A DNA stretch of 64,000 nt from assembly GCA_027186245.1 (NCBI GenBank), contig CP114488.1, positions 880,501 to 944,500 of the forward strand. Direction: 5' to 3'. The position numbers and the translations under genes were made by a program. How positions within the stretch are numbered: the first letter of the stretch is position 1; every line of letters starts with the position of its first letter. The DNA comes from Coriaria nepalensis. Lineage: Eukaryota > Streptophyta > Magnoliopsida > Cucurbitales > Coriariaceae. Below, one piece after another: positions 61,325-64,000 of the stretch. The notes under the pieces were generated by a model. That model ran no database searches, was not told the origin of the DNA, and saw only the letters and a program-made list of their open reading frames with translations.

Positions 61325-64000
61325 TTACCTCAACTCAACAGTCCAATTCATCTCGTCTTCTATGAGACCCATCTGTAGTCTCGTAAGCACGGAATAGAGT
61401 TGTTGTGAAACGACTCCAACCCCGTTTCCATAAGACACCCTGCAAAGCGAGCAATAATAAGAGTTTGGACCCAAAAAATAACTTATATCATGAGTTAATT
61501 TCTTGTAGAGACTCTGCACTTCTTGTGGCAAACACAATGATTGTTGTCTCTATGCAAATTTAGCTTCTGCCTATGTAGATGGAACCAAGATTCTTGAACT
61601 TAGTTCTACCCAATTGCCCCGAATACCAATTTATATTTTGAATTACATAATGCATATTTATGTACTTGGAAATATATAACTTACTTTTTGCCAAGGTAAG
61701 TAATGCTGCCGACAGGTGAGATAACCACAGCTGTTCCCGTACAAAAGACTTCATCGGCTTCGAGCAATTCGTCAACGCCCACTTGACGCTCTTCGGCCTA
61801 CAATTTACTCAGATGAGTTTTCCCTCCCACCTTTTCTTGATATATCTTTCTTAGAGAAATATAAATGATTGAAAATTATTTTAGAATATGGATTCAGATG
61901 AATGGATATATAGTAGATCAGGTCAGTTATAGCCCATGTATCACTTGAAGTAGGCAATTCTCCTATTCATGTTGCATATACAAGTATAGAAGAGCATATT
62001 ATTCGAAAATCTCACTTTAAATAGGTCATTACATTAAGATGATACTTTTATTGTTATATTTGGAGAAGCAGTAACATGCAAGGTCATAACAGAAGAAACT
62101 AAAAGAACATAATCATATATTTTTGGTATCAAATACTCATTGAGATATCTTCATGGTTGCACTGAGTACCTGGAATCCCATGCTACGTGCAAGATCAATT
62201 ATGCTCTTTCGAGTAATTCCTGGTAAGATTGTCCCTTTTATTGCAGGAGTGGAGATAACATTGCCCTGGATGCACAAAACAAGATGACAATTTGTGAAAT
62301 GTCATCACCTTCAGAATTATAGCACTTCCTTCAGATTTCCCCCCATCATTAAGCTGTAACTTAATAATAATTTTATCACACTGATGACTAGTTAGTCTAT
62401 TTATCATCATACCTTCACAACAAAAATGTTGCAAGATGACACCTCCTCCAGATATTTCTTGTTAACACAGTCAAGGTATAAAACATCTGAGTAGCCTTTT
62501 GCTTTTGCAGCAGACTGTGCCTTCAAAACCTACAGATAATAATTGATGCAAGAACTGGGAATCAATAATACTGTCATATCTAGGTTTTGTAACTCACGGC
62601 ATTATCTAAACAACAAACTAGAGTCGAATAGTGAAGAGTAAATTTGTCTTGGTCATTTAGCTCAGTTACAGATATGTTTAAGAAAGAGATAGCGAAAGAA
62701 AGTAGGGATGAGCAATTTACGCCCAATCCGGCCTATCCGATCCAACCTGACAGGACCGGTCGGATCTGATCATCAGGCTGTAAAACACCCTTCGGTTGGG
62801 TCTGATAGGCCCCTTTTTGGACGGATTCAGTGTCCGACCAAATCGGGCCTCTCCCCCCCCTTCTTTTTCTTAAAAAAGTTAGTTAATTCTTTCTTAAGGC
62901 ATTTTTCTTAAGTGACTTTTCACTTTTCCATTAATTTTTTCCTAAAATACATTTTTTATTTTTAAAAAAATTCAATTCTCCATTAATTACATTTATTGCT
63001 TCCAACAGTTCTCCCTCTTTACATTTAATACTGCCTATCAAAATACAGAAATAAAACTAACCTTAAACTAAAAAAGAAAAAAAAGAAAAAAAGAAAAGGC
63101 ATTGGTTGAACTGGCCAACCGACTGAAACCCGATCTGCTCGGGTCAGCATGACCAAGATAAGATCTGACTCCCTTGATGACCGATCCAACCGGGGTGGTC
63201 CGATCAGTCCCTTTGTTCACCCCCAAAAGAAAGTAATGGGGGAAGGGGTGGTGAGGGTGAAACTTACCATCAACTCACTGAGCAAAATGAAGTTATGTTC
63301 TTGGATAGCATTAAAAACAGATATTCATGATTACAAAATCACGAAATTATATAAACATGACAAACTTAACAATGTGCAAGATAATCTTACCGCAGCATAG
63401 TTCCCTATAGTTTTTACACCTCCAGTACCACCAGGAGTTGCACGATGTAACTCATTCTCAATAATCAGATTTATTGGTGCCAGGCCTTCCTACAGTTGGA
63501 TATAAGTATATAAGCCATTAGTTTACCCAATCTGTTGGAGCATCAAATGTCTAGGAAAAACAAAACAGAATAGGTACAACAACTTGAAATGAACCACATG
63601 GAAGAGCACACTGATAACTAAACTGAGTTACAGTTGAGCAGAACAAAGTGGATTAAAGTCAAATGTGGGATGGTGAATGCTTCAATTACCAAAGGTATAT
63701 TTTAAGTGGTTGGAATCCATTTTTCAGGAAAGAAAAAGGTCACAAACCTTGAAATAGTTACCAACAGGAGAAACAAAAATAAGAAAGGTGTACTCTGGAG
63801 CTGGTGCAAGACCAAGAACAGCTCCACTTCCCATTAGCAATGGCCTGATATATAAGGACCCTTTTCCTTGAGGAGGAATCTGAAATGATAGCTCAACCAT
63901 TTAGAAATCTTCTCCTATCAAACAAAAAAAAATTGGAAACAGAAAAAAACTATAATGTTACCCATCGCTTGTTTGCCAAAACTGTAGCATTTACAGCTTC
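61325..64000 (-). CDS. BCAT: Branched-chain amino acid aminotransferase, 3' part (5' end beyond window)
   Basis: PLP enzyme (fold type IV) that interconverts Leu, Ile and Val with their 2-oxo acids; plant isoforms act in plastids, mitochondria or cytosol. Seven exons are visible on the minus strand: 64000-63962 (partial), 63879-63748, 63489-63391, 62529-62413, 62265-62170, 61797-61685, 61439-61325, all in consistent phase, giving the last 236 residues. Motifs: [47 protein letters not shown], the PLP lysine in [23 protein letters not shown], the [12 protein letters not shown] phosphate-side loop, [37 protein letters not shown] and the end [11 protein letters not shown]. Intron 62530-63390 contains a hAT-like MITE. 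The targeting sequence is outside the window, so compartment and isoform are unknown. The final GAGGTAAGA resembles a splice donor, but the frame already stops there as in family members. Confidence 0.93.
62703..63226. mobile_element. hAT-like MITE with 8-bp target-site duplication in a BCAT intron
   Basis: The element is 524 bp. Its left end TAGGGATGAGCAA pairs with the complement of the right end (TGGGGGTGAACAA) at 10 of 13 positions, all differences being transitions. It is flanked by exact 8-bp direct repeats AAAGAAAG at 62695-62702 and 63227-63234. The interior is GC-richer near both ends (GATCCAACC, GGTCGGATCTG) with an AT-rich middle and no transposase. Eight-bp duplications and this terminal style fit the hAT superfamily. 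It lies inside intron 62530-63390, which it enlarges. Confidence 0.87.

Noticed and set aside
61325..61330. Possible splice donor (GAGGTAAGA) at the BCAT end
   Set aside because: The frame already ends with TAA here after NWTVELR, matching the usual family C-terminus, so a further exon is not needed.

Overview
The window reads as nuclear DNA of a flowering plant, most likely a dicot. It is AT-rich and full of (AT)n microsatellites. Genes are spread out, carry GT-AG introns, and are all plant families: phytosulfokine precursor, GRF, RAX/MYB36-type R2R3-MYB, ACC synthase, squalene epoxidase, and a CYP711A/MAX1 relic. I found no rRNA, tRNA, CRISPR array or prokaryotic operon. The species cannot be named from this sequence.

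Layout. 1.7-2.1 kb: a two-exon phytosulfokine (PSK) precursor on the minus strand, hidden under out-of-frame ORFs. 9.0-9.6 kb: an intronless group-S-like bZIP factor. 14.4-21.3 kb: a rearranged block containing a fold-back transposon with ~72-bp internal tandem repeats, a broken duplicate of a DUF688 gene, a CYP711A (MAX1-like) P450 pseudogene, a second decayed copy of the fold-back element, and the intact DUF688 gene. 23.7-25.7 kb: a TMEM245/AI-2E-transporter-like membrane protein. 26.6-29.5 kb: a four-exon GROWTH-REGULATING FACTOR with an intact miR396 site. 30.1-31.9 kb: a decayed AAED1/PRXL2-type peroxiredoxin-like gene. 32.4-33.2 kb: an intronless short-chain dehydrogenase. 33.7-36.2 kb: a seven-exon squalene epoxidase with an unusual N-terminus. 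36.7-39.7 kb: a decayed HflX-type organellar GTPase. 45.9-47.8 kb: a three-exon ACC synthase with a tandem repeat just upstream. 55.8-57.2 kb: a three-exon R2R3-MYB. 61.3-64.0 kb: the 3' part of a branched-chain aminotransferase, running off the right edge and carrying a well-delimited hAT-like MITE in one intron.

The genes do not form a pathway cluster. Several belong to hormone or growth control (PSK peptide, ethylene synthesis, GRF-miR396, RAX/MYB36-type MYB, a dead strigolactone-pathway P450), but this looks like ordinary plant gene neighbourhood. Four degenerate genes lie among nine intact or near-complete ones. That is what loss after gene or genome duplication would look like, although functional copies elsewhere cannot be seen from here. 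No wholly new biological system is evident. The most unusual structures are the fold-back element, the rearranged DUF688/MAX1 block, and the short tandem duplications in the GRF and ACC synthase promoters.
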